From contig JAZLJI010000028.1 in NCBI GenBank assembly GCA_045617825.1, positions 1 to 14,781 of the forward strand: 14,781 bases of DNA, given 5' to 3'. The position numbers were made by a program, and so were the translations under genes. Each line of letters opens with the position of its first letter. The stretch's first letter is position 1. Positions 1 through 7,537 of the stretch are shown here, in pieces. Origin of the DNA: UBA6987 sp045617825 (GTDB lineage: Bacteria; Bacillota; Clostridia; Lachnospirales; Lachnospiraceae). A model generated the notes under the pieces. That model searched no databases. It saw nothing but the letters and a program-made list of their open reading frames with translations, and was not told the origin of the DNA.

Positions 1-56
1 GACCCCCCCCCGGCCTCTGCGGGACCTGAGCTGAGCCTCGGTCTGAATAAAGGCCG

Positions 57-108
57 AAAAAGAGAGGCTGCGCAGAGCGGTAAACCGCTCTGCGCAGCCT
101 CATTTTTT
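57..108. terminator. Bidirectional intrinsic terminator ending the uptake operon
   Basis: A perfect 17-bp stem (64-80 with 85-101) closes on a four-base TAAA loop. On the plus strand it is followed after one base by six T (103-108). On the minus strand the stem is followed by TCTTTTT (63-57). It therefore works as an intrinsic terminator in both directions. It lies 24 bases past the stop codon of the ceramidase-like gene and would end the minus-strand operon; the plus-strand T run may serve a gene arriving from outside the window. Bases 1-56 hold no gene that I can support. Confidence 0.93.
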
Positions 109-124
109 GTATCGTTCTGTATGA

Positions 125-1636
125 TCAGAACAGCGAGTTGATATCCTTCAGGGTCTCGCGTACCAGCTGCTCGCCGCCGATATGGCCGATCTGGCCGGAG
201 GACACGAAGGCGCTGTAGTGACCGCCCCGTTCCGCCTTTTCGGTGGGCAGATAGCCCTCGCTGCCGTTTGCCAGCTGGATCAGGAAGGTCTGCTCGCTTC
301 TGGACCGGGCCTTGATCTGGTTGCCGTAATCCAGGAACAGCTCGAAGGGGTTGGTGGCGATGGCCACGGTGCCCAGCTTCAGGACGTGGACCTCGGTGTC
401 CAGGGTCTCCATCACCTCCTGCAGCTCGTAACGCTTGAGGGTGCCCAGATAGATCTGCAAATGGGCCACGTCGTTGTAGTCCACGTCGCCGGGGTGATCC
501 ACCAGGTAATCCCGGATGGCTTTCCTGGCGGCGGCCACGTCAGACAGGGTCACGCGGCGCAGCGGCAGCTGCATCCAATGCACGTGATGGACGAATTCCA
601 CGTCGCTCTGCGGCTCGTCCAGGCCCTCGTTGAAGACCTCGATGATCTCGTTCGCGACACGTTTGCCGGCCTTGCGCATGCCGTCCAGGTCGAACATGGA
701 GGGGTCGGCCTTCCGCTTCCAGGGCTTCGCGTGGTAGCAGTTGGGATCGTGTACGTCGGTGTAGGGCTCGACCCAGCGCACCAGGTCCACCGGGCACTGG
801 TCGCCGGCGGCGGAGCACAGAGGCAGCATATACAGGCCCTCGCCGAAATGCTTCCGCAGCAGCATCTTGGCTTCGCCCCAGAAGTCGGGGGAAACGAAGA
901 GACGGTGCTGCACGCACTGAGCGGGGCAGGCCAGGTTGGGCACGATGCCCGTCAGCCTGCCGTTCTCGTCAAAGACGTACAGCAGCTCGATACCGGTGTC
1001 GCTGCCGCCCTCAACGGCGTCAAAGCAGGCGGTATTGGAGTCGCCCCACATCTGCGCGCTGCCGTCGTTGAAGGTGATCCGCCGGCACATGCCTACCGCG
1101 GCGCGGCCGAAGGCGTTCACGAAGGAGCCGGGCTTCCGGTTCTGCCAGGCGTTCAGAATGGCCTCGCAGAATTTCTCCACGATCATGTCGAAATTCTCCC
1201 GGCTGGTAGCGACCTCGGGATTGTTCTGCACGGGAGCGGCCGGGATGTATTTGCGGCCCTCGGGCAGCATGGAGATCAGCAGATCCCGGTTGGAGCCGGA
1301 ATTGGTCGCGATCTTGCCGGAGCGCTGTCCTCTGGGGTACTCGGGGCCGGTGTGGGTGTGGATCGCGCACATGATGATCTTCTCCACGTCGATGCCCAGC
1401 GGGTTGTTCTTCAGGCGCTCTCTCACGGCCTCCACCACGGTATAGCCGACGTTGACCAGGTCCGCGGACAGCAGGATCATCTGCTCGCCGTCAGACTCCA
1501 CCGCCATGGCCGTCGCGGTCAGGGGCTTCTCCACGTATTCTGAAATTCTTTCGGCAAATTGTCCTGCCAGACTGATCTTCTTATAGTGCTCATCCACCAG
1601 GATGACCTCGGACCAGCCGATATTTAACTTACCCAA
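125..1636 (-). CDS. Neutral/alkaline ceramidase N-terminal domain-like hydrolase, cytosolic, atypical active site
   Basis: A 503-residue protein resembling the neutral/alkaline (non-lysosomal) ceramidase N-terminal domain family, which are zinc amidases. Visible family motifs are SADLVNVG (57-64), HTHTGP with H93 and H95 (zinc-site region), GDQCPVD (278-284) at the position of the family's GD-x-S-P nucleophile motif, NPFELF with E432, and GYLPT with Y462. By eye the nucleophile serine is cysteine (C281), and the second zinc histidine region reads ACPAQC (236-241), with proline where histidine is usual. There is no signal peptide or membrane segment, unlike secreted ceramidases, so it should be cytosolic. 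The start has a good TAAGGAGG ribosome site and lies 18 bases after the DUF624 gene. It is the last gene of a sugar-uptake operon, which suggests action on an imported compound rather than ceramide. The family call is fairly secure; the substrate is unknown. Confidence 0.8.
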   Translation of the reverse strand: MGKLNIGWSEVILVDEHYKKISLAGQFAERISEYVEKPLTATAMAVESDGEQMILLSADLVNVGYTVVEAVRERLKNNPLGIDVEKIIMCAIHTHTGPEYPRGQRSGKIATNSGSNRDLLISMLPEGRKYIPAAPVQNNPEVATSRENFDMIVEKFCEAILNAWQNRKPGSFVNAFGRAAVGMCRRITFNDGSAQMWGDSNTACFDAVEGGSDTGIELLYVFDENGRLTGIVPNLACPAQCVQHRLFVSPDFWGEAKMLLRKHFGEGLYMLPLCSAAGDQCPVDLVRWVEPYTDVHDPNCYHAKPWKRKADPSMFDLDGMRKAGKRVANEIIEVFNEGLDEPQSDVEFVHHVHWMQLPLRRVTLSDVAAARKAIRDYLVDHPGDVDYNDVAHLQIYLGTLKRYELQEVMETLDTEVHVLKLGTVAIATNPFELFLDYGNQIKARSRSEQTFLIQLANGSEGYLPTEKAERGGHYSAFVSSGQIGHIGGEQLVRETLKDINSLF

Positions 1637-1654
1637 TTTTGTGCCTCCTTATTT

Positions 1655-2470
1655 TCAGGGCAGATCGCCCTTATGTTCTTGTTTGTCAGCAGCCTCGGCC
1701 TCTCTCCGCTCGGCCTCCGCCAGCAGCGCCGCCTGCTCCGCCTCGATCTCCTGTCTCAGCTTGGCGCGGTCCTCATCCGTGAACATCATCTCCGTAAGCT
1801 TGACCTCGACAGTCTCGCCGGCCCCTTCCTCCGTCAGCTTCTCCTTCGCCTGCTCGACGATGGTCATGTAGGGTCTGAACATCAGCCGCACGCAGAAATA
1901 CGAGGTCAGGGAGAAGTAGATCAGCAGCCAGATCGGCATGACCTTCAGGAAGGCGTCCGTCGCGTAGTAGAACACCAGATACGGAGCCAGCTGCAGTGCC
2001 AGGATGATCAGGGAGCGCAGCGGATGAGAGACGGCCAGCAGCAGGGCGTTGCCGATGATCTGTCGGAACGAGCAGTTGAACTTGGCCATCACGTGGAAGA
2101 TCTGGGAATTGATCAGACCGAAGACCACCATGATGACGGCGAAAAGCACCAGGATGACGCCCTTGCCCTCGGGTCCGTTTGCCAGCACCAGGAACAGGTT
2201 GTAGCACAGCAGCCCGATCGCCGCCACCATCATCAGTCCCGGCAGGAAGGCCTGCCTGAAGCCGTTCTTGAAATTTTTGAAGAAGATCTTGATGCTGCCG
2301 TCCGCGTTCTCCAGGAAGGAGAACTGCGCCGCGTACAGGGCCGCCTTTGCCGGACCGATGGTCACGATGGGCAGACAGCAGATCACGTAGCTGATGTTCA
2401 GCAGCAGAAAATCCGTGACCACGTTGGCCTTCTGGATCAGCGGGGAATCATAGCGGAAGATATTGGCCAT
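1655..2470 (-). CDS. DUF624 (YesL-like) integral membrane protein
   Basis: A 271-residue polytopic membrane protein of the DUF624/YesL family. Its N-terminus, with the CCLPIVTIGPAKAALY segment (31-46), is characteristic. Hydrophobic segments lie at about 20-40, 76-98, 104-126, 142-170 and 177-197. They are followed by a long charged cytosolic tail (about 205-271), rich in Glu, Ala and Lys and likely coiled coil, which is longer than in many family members. DUF624 proteins are known mainly as neighbours of YesO/P/Q- and Lpl-type oligosaccharide transporters; their biochemical role is not established. The ribosome site GAAAGGAAG precedes the ATG. The gene lies between permease 2, from which it is separated by an intrinsic terminator, and the ceramidase-like gene 18 bases downstream. 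Only about 25 bases separate the terminator from the start codon, so its expression probably depends on read-through. Confidence 0.85.
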   Translation of the reverse strand: MANIFRYDSPLIQKANVVTDFLLLNISYVICCLPIVTIGPAKAALYAAQFSFLENADGSIKIFFKNFKNGFRQAFLPGLMMVAAIGLLCYNLFLVLANGPEGKGVILVLFAVIMVVFGLINSQIFHVMAKFNCSFRQIIGNALLLAVSHPLRSLIILALQLAPYLVFYYATDAFLKVMPIWLLIYFSLTSYFCVRLMFRPYMTIVEQAKEKLTEEGAGETVEVKLTEMMFTDEDRAKLRQEIEAEQAALLAEAERREAEAADKQEHKGDLP

Positions 2471-2494
2471 AACAGCTTCCTTTCACACTTTACT

Positions 2495-2529
2495 TAAAAA
2501 ATAGGAGACCGCTTGGGACGGTCTCCTAT
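2495..2529 (-). terminator. Intrinsic terminator inside the uptake operon
   Basis: A perfect 11-bp stem (2501-2511 with 2519-2529) with a 7-base loop is followed on the minus strand by five T (2500-2496), after a T that ends the stem. It lies 18 bases beyond the permease 2 stop and about 25 bases before the DUF624 start codon. There is no room for a separate promoter between the hairpin and that gene, so it is probably a partial terminator that lowers expression of the two distal genes. Confidence 0.85.
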
Positions 2530-2547
2530 GAACGAATCAGGCTCGCA

Positions 2548-3444
2548 TCAGCCCTTCACGGAACCGATCATCACGCCCTTTTCAAAGTAGCGCTGGACGA
2601 AAGGATATACGCAAAGGATAGGCACGGTGGATACCACGATCAGGGCGTACTTGACCAGGTCGGCGGCACCCTTCAGCTTGGCGATCAGTTCCTCGTCCTC
2701 CACGTCCGTCAGGTCGATATTGGCCGACTTCATGATATCACGCAGGATCAGCTGCAGCGGGTATTTGTTGCGGTCGCGCAGGTAGATCATGGCGCCGAAG
2801 TAGCTGTTCCAGTGACCCACGGAATAGTACAGGGTGATAACGGCAAATACGGCCTTGGACAGCGGAATCAGGATCTTGAACAGATAGCCGAAGTCGGTGA
2901 TACCGTCGATCTTGGCAGCCTCCAGCAGATCGCCGGGAACGCTGTTCGCGAAGAAGGTCCTCATGATGATGGTGTTGTACACGCTCATGCCCAGCATCAG
3001 CACCAGGCGGTTATCGACCAGACCCAGCTTCAGCTTGACCAGGTAGTTGGGGATCAGACCGCCGCCGAAGAACATGGTGAACATGAAGAACATCATGTAC
3101 AGGTTGCGGCCCTGGAAATTCCGTCTGGACAGCGGGTAAGCCGCGCAGACCGTCAGCACCATGTTGATGGCGGTGCCGCCCAGAGTGTAGATGATGGTGT
3201 TCTTGTAGCCGATCCATACGGACTTGTAGCCCAGCAGCACCTCATAGCCGGTCACGGAGAAATCAACGGGCCACAGCACCACACGGCCGGCCGAAACGGC
3301 AAGACCGGAGGAGAAGGAGCTGGACAGCACGAAGATCAGAGGATAGACGATAATAATCAGGAACAGTATCATGATGACCGTTACCACGGTATACATGATC
3401 TTATCGTCAAGAGAATCTTTGATTTTAGTACTCTTTTTCGCCAT
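2548..3444 (-). CDS. Carbohydrate ABC transporter permease 2 (LplC/YtcP type)
   Basis: A 298-residue inner-membrane permease of the binding-protein-dependent transport family (MalG side). Six membrane segments are visible, the first at about 19-41 and later ones around 82-104, 116-133, 145-162, 196-213 and 260-280. The conserved cytoplasmic EAA loop that contacts the ATPase reads EAAKIDGITDFGYLFK (175-190). The stretch FTMFFGGGLIPNYLV (122-136) is typical of the LplC/YtcP/YesQ branch, which imports complex oligosaccharides in Firmicutes. The AAAGGAGG ribosome site precedes the ATG, and the gene begins 14 bases after permease 1, so the two should be cotranscribed and form the heterodimeric channel. 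Substrate is inferred from the family only. Confidence 0.93.
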   Translation of the reverse strand: MAKKSTKIKDSLDDKIMYTVVTVIMILFLIIIVYPLIFVLSSSFSSGLAVSAGRVVLWPVDFSVTGYEVLLGYKSVWIGYKNTIIYTLGGTAINMVLTVCAAYPLSRRNFQGRNLYMMFFMFTMFFGGGLIPNYLVKLKLGLVDNRLVLMLGMSVYNTIIMRTFFANSVPGDLLEAAKIDGITDFGYLFKILIPLSKAVFAVITLYYSVGHWNSYFGAMIYLRDRNKYPLQLILRDIMKSANIDLTDVEDEELIAKLKGAADLVKYALIVVSTVPILCVYPFVQRYFEKGVMIGSVKG

Positions 3445-3458
3445 GTTATCCTCCTTTC

Positions 3459-4448
3459 TCAGAACAGACCGACTTCGTCACTGGACAGCTTCTTGGACAG
3501 CCAGTTCACGAAGACCAACAGGGTGCAGTCGATGATGGAGTTGAACAGACCGATGGCTGCGCCGTAGGAGAAGTCCGCGCTGGAGCCCATACCGGCTTTC
3601 ACCACGTAAGTGGAGATGACCTCGGATTTCGAGCGGTTCAGGTCAGTCTGCAGCAGATAGGTCTTTTCAAAGCCTACGCTCATGATGGAGCCGGCCTTCA
3701 GGATCAGCATCGTGCAGGCCGTGGGAAGGATCGTCGGGAAGTCCACGTTCCATACCCGTTTCCAACGGCTGGCGCCGTCGATCATAGCCGCTTCATGCAG
3801 GTCGGGGGATACTGCGCTCAGGGCAGCCGTATAAATAATCGTCTCCCAGCCCAGATTCGCCCACACGCCGGTCCACACGTAGATGTGGCGGAAGGAGCCT
3901 GACGTACCGCGGAAATCGAAGGGATAACCGGTGCCGCCCAGCAGACGGTAAGCATTACCGTAGATACCGCAGATCGGGCTGAAGAACTGGTTGAACATGG
4001 AGATCAGCACGACCACGGAAATGAAGTGGGGGATATAGGTAATGGTCTGGACAGATTTCTTAAATTTCTGATTTCGAATAGTATTGATCAGCAGGGCGAA
4101 AATAACGGCCAGGCTGAAGTGGACGATAATACTGTAGGCGGATACGGTCAGGGTATTCACCATGATGTTCTTGAACTGATAGTTGTTGATGAATTTCTTG
4201 AACCACTTCAGTCCGACCCACTTGCTGCCCCAGATACCGTCCTTGGCGCGGTACTGTCTGAAAGCGATCTGCGCGCCGTACAGGGGCCAGTAGTGGAAGA
4301 TGATCATGTAGATCACAGGAAAAGCGATCAGAAGGTGCAGCTGCCAGTCACGTTTGAACAGGCGTACGAATCTTTTCTCGCGCTTTACCGGCGCGGCGAC
4401 CATTTCTTCTGAAGCGTTCTGTGATACGGCATTATCTGCTTTTCCCAT
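3459..4448 (-). CDS. Carbohydrate ABC transporter permease 1 (LplB/YteP type)
   Basis: A 329-residue permease of the LplB/YteP branch (MalF side). It has a polar cytosolic N-terminus (1-35), the typical first membrane segment and FHYWPLYGAQIAF motif (51-63), and the EAA loop EAAMIDGASRWKRVW (219-233). The reading frame stays open upstream to 4580, but those extra 44 residues (Arg/Pro-rich, encoded by the intergenic hairpins) are not family-like, so the start is placed at the MGKADNAV methionine (4448). Its ribosome site is weak (GAGAAG, 8 bases upstream) compared with the neighbours. Together with the hairpins between it and the lipoprotein gene, that suggests much lower expression than the binding protein. 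It pairs with permease 2; no ATPase gene is present. Confidence 0.92.
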   Translation of the reverse strand: MGKADNAVSQNASEEMVAAPVKREKRFVRLFKRDWQLHLLIAFPVIYMIIFHYWPLYGAQIAFRQYRAKDGIWGSKWVGLKWFKKFINNYQFKNIMVNTLTVSAYSIIVHFSLAVIFALLINTIRNQKFKKSVQTITYIPHFISVVVLISMFNQFFSPICGIYGNAYRLLGGTGYPFDFRGTSGSFRHIYVWTGVWANLGWETIIYTAALSAVSPDLHEAAMIDGASRWKRVWNVDFPTILPTACTMLILKAGSIMSVGFEKTYLLQTDLNRSKSEVISTYVVKAGMGSSADFSYGAAIGLFNSIIDCTLLVFVNWLSKKLSSDEVGLF

Positions 4449-4474
4449 AGGAAGCACTTCTCTTTCTGAAGGAA

Positions 4475-4531
4475 CGGGCCCGCTCATAGGGAGCAGGCCC
4501 GGGGAACGACCCGGAGGCCGAAGCCTCCGGG
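4475..4531 (-). other. Two strong mRNA hairpins between lipoprotein and permease genes
   Basis: Two adjacent stem-loops fill the gap between the lipoprotein stop (4553) and permease 1 start (4448). The first (4510-4531) is a perfect 9-bp stem; on the minus-strand transcript its loop is UUCG closed by C-G, the very stable tetraloop class. The second (4475-4501) is an 11-bp stem with a five-base loop. It pairs fully only in the minus-strand RNA, where one position is a G-U wobble that would be a C-A mismatch on the other strand. Neither is followed by a U run, so these look like 3' end stabilisers or attenuating structures rather than terminators. Confidence 0.8.
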
Positions 4532-4552
4532 CGCAACCTTCCGCTGTCCGAA

Positions 4553-6382
4553 TTACTTGCCGGACATACGGTCGTAGCAAGACTGAGCCTGTTTGGTCAG
4601 GAGCTCGATACCCAGGGTATCCATCAGATCCAGGTATTCTTTCCAGTCAGCATCCTTGGAAGGATCCTTCTCACCGGTGACGAAGTTTGCTCTCCAGGTC
4701 TTGATGTTGGACTGCAGAGTGCCCAGGGCGGGACCTTCGCTGCCGTTGATGATCTCCTGCTCAGCAGCATTCCAAACCATCTTATCGATGACTTCGGGAG
4801 TGTTGTTCAGAGCCAGGTAAGGATCGGTCAGGGTCTGGCTCATCAGAGCGCTCTTACGCTTGCTCCAGGTGAGGGACTCGTCCATATAGTCAACTACTTC
4901 ATCGGGATCCAGAGGCTTCAGCAGGGAGATATCCTTGCAGCCGTCGGCCTTGAATTCGGTGGTATCAAAGTAGGTGCCCAGCATCTTGCCACGGAAGCCC
5001 TGCTCGGTGTAGTCGATCAGGATGTTGTAGTTCAGGTGCCAGTTAACAGCGTTGTTGTCGCTCCAAACGTCCTGGATGATGTAGCCGTAGGTCTCGCCGT
5101 CGATATCATAGAAACCGAACTCTCTGCCATATTCGCCGTAGCGCATACGGATCATGGATTCCTGAGAGTACATCAGGTCGCAGATACGGAAGGACAGTTC
5201 AGCGTGCTCATTATTGGTGATGTAGGACTGCTGCAGATACTTGTTGCCGTTCAGCTGAGCGTAGCCGCCCTTGCCGGTCTCATCCTTCAGAGGCATCAGA
5301 CCAACGTAGTCGAAGACGTTGGGAGCGTTCTCAGCAACCACCAGCGTGGGGTGGCCGGACCACATAGCGCAGATGGAGGTACCGGAAGCAGGGCTTACCT
5401 GGTTCATGATATCCTCGTTGGTCTTGTTGGTGAAGCAAAGAGGGCTCAGGATGCCTTCCTTGTACCACTTGTTCATCTCGATCATGGCCTGACGCCATTC
5501 ATCGGTCACGTAAGGAACGGTGATCTTGCCGTCTTCTACAGTCCAGAAGTACTTCCAGTTGCAGTAGATGTAAGCATTGCAGATGTACTCGATGATATCG
5601 CCGCGGGTGTACAGGGAACCGACAACGCCCATCTCATCCTTCTGGCCGTTCTTGTTGGGGTCTTCGTTGACCATCTTGACCAGAGCGTCATGCAGCTCGC
5701 TGATGGTTTCGGGGACCTTGGTGATACCGACTGCTTCCAGCCAGGCCTTGTTGATCAGGGTCATGTTGGTGATCAGGTCCATACCGGGGGAGTACTCATA
5801 ACCCAGAACGCCGTAGATACCGCCGTCGTTAGGGTCGGTGAACTGAGCCATCAGCTTGTCAGCATCGCTGGGAGTGGTCTGATAATTGGCCCAGGTGTCA
5901 TGCCAGAACACGGAAATGGTGGGATCATCATAGTAGGGCTTCAGGTTGGCAAAGATCTCATCCTCGCCGTACTCATTGGCAACGGTGCCAAGGCTCGGTC
6001 CGATGATGATGTCGGGCATGGTCTTCATGTCCTGAGTCCACAGAGCGATCTGCTGCTTGGCTTCGGTAGCGTCGGTGGACAGCATCACAAAGTCAAGATC
6101 GCATCCGGACTTCTCTTCCAGCCACTTGGAATACTCGTTATCCTCGTAGTCGGTCACGTTGGCCTTCTGGGTGATAGCAATCGTCAGCTTCGGCTTGGAG
6201 CCGTCCTTTACGATAGGAAGGTAGCTGTCGATGTCGAAATCGCCGGTAGCCTTGGTCTCTGCGCCCTGGGCTTCGGTGGTCTTCTCTTCGGCCTTGGTGG
6301 ATTCGGTATTCTTGTTACCGCCGCAAGCGACCAGGCTGAGGACCATCAGCAGACTCAGAACGAGTGCGATGATTTTCTTCAT
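4553..6382 (-). CDS. Extracellular solute-binding lipoprotein (family 1, LplA/YtcQ type)
   Basis: A 609-residue sugar-binding lipoprotein, anchored outside the cell membrane, that delivers its ligand to the two permeases encoded downstream. Residues 1-19 form a lipoprotein signal peptide (MKKIIALVLSLLMVLSLVA) with the lipobox ending at C20. A Glu/Thr/Lys-rich linker (about 22-45) leads to the large binding domain, which begins near SYLPIVKDGSKPKLTIAI. The length fits the long LplA/YtcQ branch, which binds oligosaccharides, rather than the shorter MalE-like branch. The frame remains open 22 codons upstream, but that part is Lys/Arg-rich and is leader; the ATG at 6382 is chosen because it starts the signal peptide and follows an AAGGAG site. 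It is the first gene of the operon, behind a promoter flanked by putative AraC boxes. The ligand cannot be read from sequence. Confidence 0.94.
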   Translation of the reverse strand: MKKIIALVLSLLMVLSLVACGGNKNTESTKAEEKTTEAQGAETKATGDFDIDSYLPIVKDGSKPKLTIAITQKANVTDYEDNEYSKWLEEKSGCDLDFVMLSTDATEAKQQIALWTQDMKTMPDIIIGPSLGTVANEYGEDEIFANLKPYYDDPTISVFWHDTWANYQTTPSDADKLMAQFTDPNDGGIYGVLGYEYSPGMDLITNMTLINKAWLEAVGITKVPETISELHDALVKMVNEDPNKNGQKDEMGVVGSLYTRGDIIEYICNAYIYCNWKYFWTVEDGKITVPYVTDEWRQAMIEMNKWYKEGILSPLCFTNKTNEDIMNQVSPASGTSICAMWSGHPTLVVAENAPNVFDYVGLMPLKDETGKGGYAQLNGNKYLQQSYITNNEHAELSFRICDLMYSQESMIRMRYGEYGREFGFYDIDGETYGYIIQDVWSDNNAVNWHLNYNILIDYTEQGFRGKMLGTYFDTTEFKADGCKDISLLKPLDPDEVVDYMDESLTWSKRKSALMSQTLTDPYLALNNTPEVIDKMVWNAAEQEIINGSEGPALGTLQSNIKTWRANFVTGEKDPSKDADWKEYLDLMDTLGIELLTKQAQSCYDRMSGK

Positions 6383-6446
6383 CTCTTCTTTTCTCCTTTT
6401 TCTTTTTTTATTCCTACCCCATTCCGGGTGGAATTTCGTTAGCTGC

Positions 6447-6475
6447 ACTTTATCACAGTGACGTGTCTATGTCTA
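6447..6475 (-). promoter_or_regulatory. Predicted promoter of the uptake operon
   Basis: On the minus strand, TAGACA (6475-6470, one mismatch to the -35 consensus) is followed by a 17-base spacer and TAAAGT (6452-6447, two mismatches to the -10). Transcription would start near 6440, giving a leader of about 58 bases before the lipoprotein ATG. A second TAGACA copy sits at 6469-6464. The -35 directly abuts the first putative AraC box at 6476, the arrangement expected of an activator-dependent promoter. A small hairpin (6421-6434) would lie near the 5' end of the leader. Confidence 0.55.
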
Positions 6476-6600
6476 TTCTCACTCTTTCTTCTGAGAATTC
6501 TCATTTTCTGCCAAGTCCCATTATTTCCGTCCGTTTCTTCTCATTATCCGGAAAATGGCACTTTAAGCGGCATTTTCCCCGGCGGGGCTCTCATTTTTTC
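6476..6600 (-). promoter_or_regulatory. Cluster of putative AraC-type operator boxes upstream of uptake operon
   Basis: In minus-strand orientation five 13-base boxes resemble GAAAAATGAGAA: 6476-6488, 6498-6510, 6515-6527, 6538-6550 and 6588-6600, with a weaker one at 6567-6579. Successive start distances are 22, 17, 23, 29 and 21, mostly near two helical turns, as for tandem AraC half-sites. The second box is part of a perfect 12-bp palindrome, TGAGAATTCTCA (6492-6503). The same box occurs around the regulator gene at 11188-11304. The intergenic stretch 6383-6634 holds this cluster and the promoter, and no gene. Binding by the local regulator is inferred. Confidence 0.6.
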
Positions 6601-6634
6601 CTGTCACTCGCTTATACGCCCGCCGGAGGGGCCT

Positions 6635-7537
6635 TTATTCAAACAATCCGCTGTCAACGACCTTTTGGAGGTTAGTCTTCACCTCGTCATAACTGACAGC
6701 TTCAAATATCAAGGGTATTGTGATGGATTCAAAATCCTTTTTGTAAATATCCCGATCCAGAATCTCCTGCAGACAGGATTTGACCGCAACATTATCCTGC
6801 GCAGAAAAGCAGGTTTTATGTTCTTTTCTTTCAGCGCGGACCTTTAAGAACAGCTGCTTCAGATCCTCGTCGATTTTTACGATCGACGACATTTTCATCA
6901 AATCATACAGGTGTCTTGAGTGTTCGTCGGTCTTTCCGTCAAGATAATAATCACAAAGCGCAAACAGCTTGTCAACGAATGTTCTTTCCGCCGCCTGCAC
7001 CTGCAGTTCAAACGGTTCCAGGCCGTACCTTGCAGCAATATCTTCTCTGTCAATAGCTTTCAAATACTCATATACGTATGATGACGCCTGCATTTTAACG
7101 TTTGGATACGAACGCAGAAAAAACGCCGTTTCAACGATCAGGTCATGTTTAATATATTTGGAAGAAAACAGCGAATGAACGTCTATTTCAAAACGGTTAA
7201 AATCTCGTCTGCTGCGGATGCTGTCCGAATTCGTCAAAACGAAGCCATGTTCCGTCACAATATCCCGAACGGCTCCGACAAGGCTCTTGCGTTGCCCCTC
7301 CGAGGGCTTCTGTTCGCTCTCGATGTTCAGATCAATATCCTCGGAAAAATGGCCGATCACATGATAGCACTTTGAGAGTGACGTTCCGCCCTTAAAAATG
7401 ATTTTCGGCTGACGTTTTACGATTTCCCGCAAAAACAAGGTGACATAATAATCTTTTTCAACGATGACCGGCGCGATGCCGTATTTCTCCGATGTATCAA
7501 GCACAACTCGTTCAAACAGATCCCTGTCATTGTGCAA
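6635..7537 (-). CDS. abiEii: AbiEii/AbiGii-family nucleotidyltransferase toxin
   Basis: A 300-residue nucleotidyltransferase-fold toxin of the AbiEii/AbiGii family, the toxic partner of type IV toxin-antitoxin and abortive-infection modules. Family motifs in order are VEKDYYVT (26-33), the nucleotide-binding GGTSLSK (50-56), the metal-binding SEDIDL with D67 and D69 (65-70), ERTFVDKLFALCDYY (184-198) and SRHLYDL (207-213). All expected catalytic elements are present, so it looks intact. The start is TTG at 7537: an in-frame stop lies four codons upstream, and the ATG in the overlap is out of frame. It overlaps the antitoxin gene by 11 bases, and a GAGGTG site lies 10 bases before the TTG, so translation is probably coupled. 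Base composition is clearly more AT-rich than its neighbours. I see no clear terminator after it. Confidence 0.92.
   Translation of the reverse strand: MHNDRDLFERVVLDTSEKYGIAPVIVEKDYYVTLFLREIVKRQPKIIFKGGTSLSKCYHVIGHFSEDIDLNIESEQKPSEGQRKSLVGAVRDIVTEHGFVLTNSDSIRSRRDFNRFEIDVHSLFSSKYIKHDLIVETAFFLRSYPNVKMQASSYVYEYLKAIDREDIAARYGLEPFELQVQAAERTFVDKLFALCDYYLDGKTDEHSRHLYDLMKMSSIVKIDEDLKQLFLKVRAERKEHKTCFSAQDNVAVKSCLQEILDRDIYKKDFESITIPLIFEAVSYDEVKTNLQKVVDSGLFE

Noticed and set aside
11..56. CGGCCT (11-16) and AGGCCG (51-56) as a second hairpin at the left edge
   Set aside because: Only six base pairs with a 34-base loop; likely chance in GC-rich sequence.
182..1543. Long plus-strand open frame of 453 codons opposite the ceramidase-like gene
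   Set aside because: It lies antisense to a gene with clear family motifs, is composed of low-complexity Gly/Val/His/Gln-rich sequence, and has no convincing ribosome site; it is a byproduct of high GC.
4449..4580. N-terminal extension of permease 1 by 44 residues
   Set aside because: The extra residues are encoded by the intergenic hairpins and overlap the lipoprotein stop region; they are not family-like, and the shorter start begins a normal LplB N-terminus.
5036..6442. 468-codon plus-strand open frame opposite the lipoprotein gene
   Set aside because: It mirrors the codon pattern of the real minus-strand gene, and its Val/Gly/Asp/His-rich translation shows no domain; antisense shadow.
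6548..6587. Inverted repeats GGAAAATG/CATTTTCC (6550-6578) and CCCC-GGC-GGGG (6577-6587) as a terminator for abiEii
   Set aside because: Neither is followed by a T run on the minus strand, and the first overlaps the putative AraC boxes, so it is better read as part of that operator cluster.
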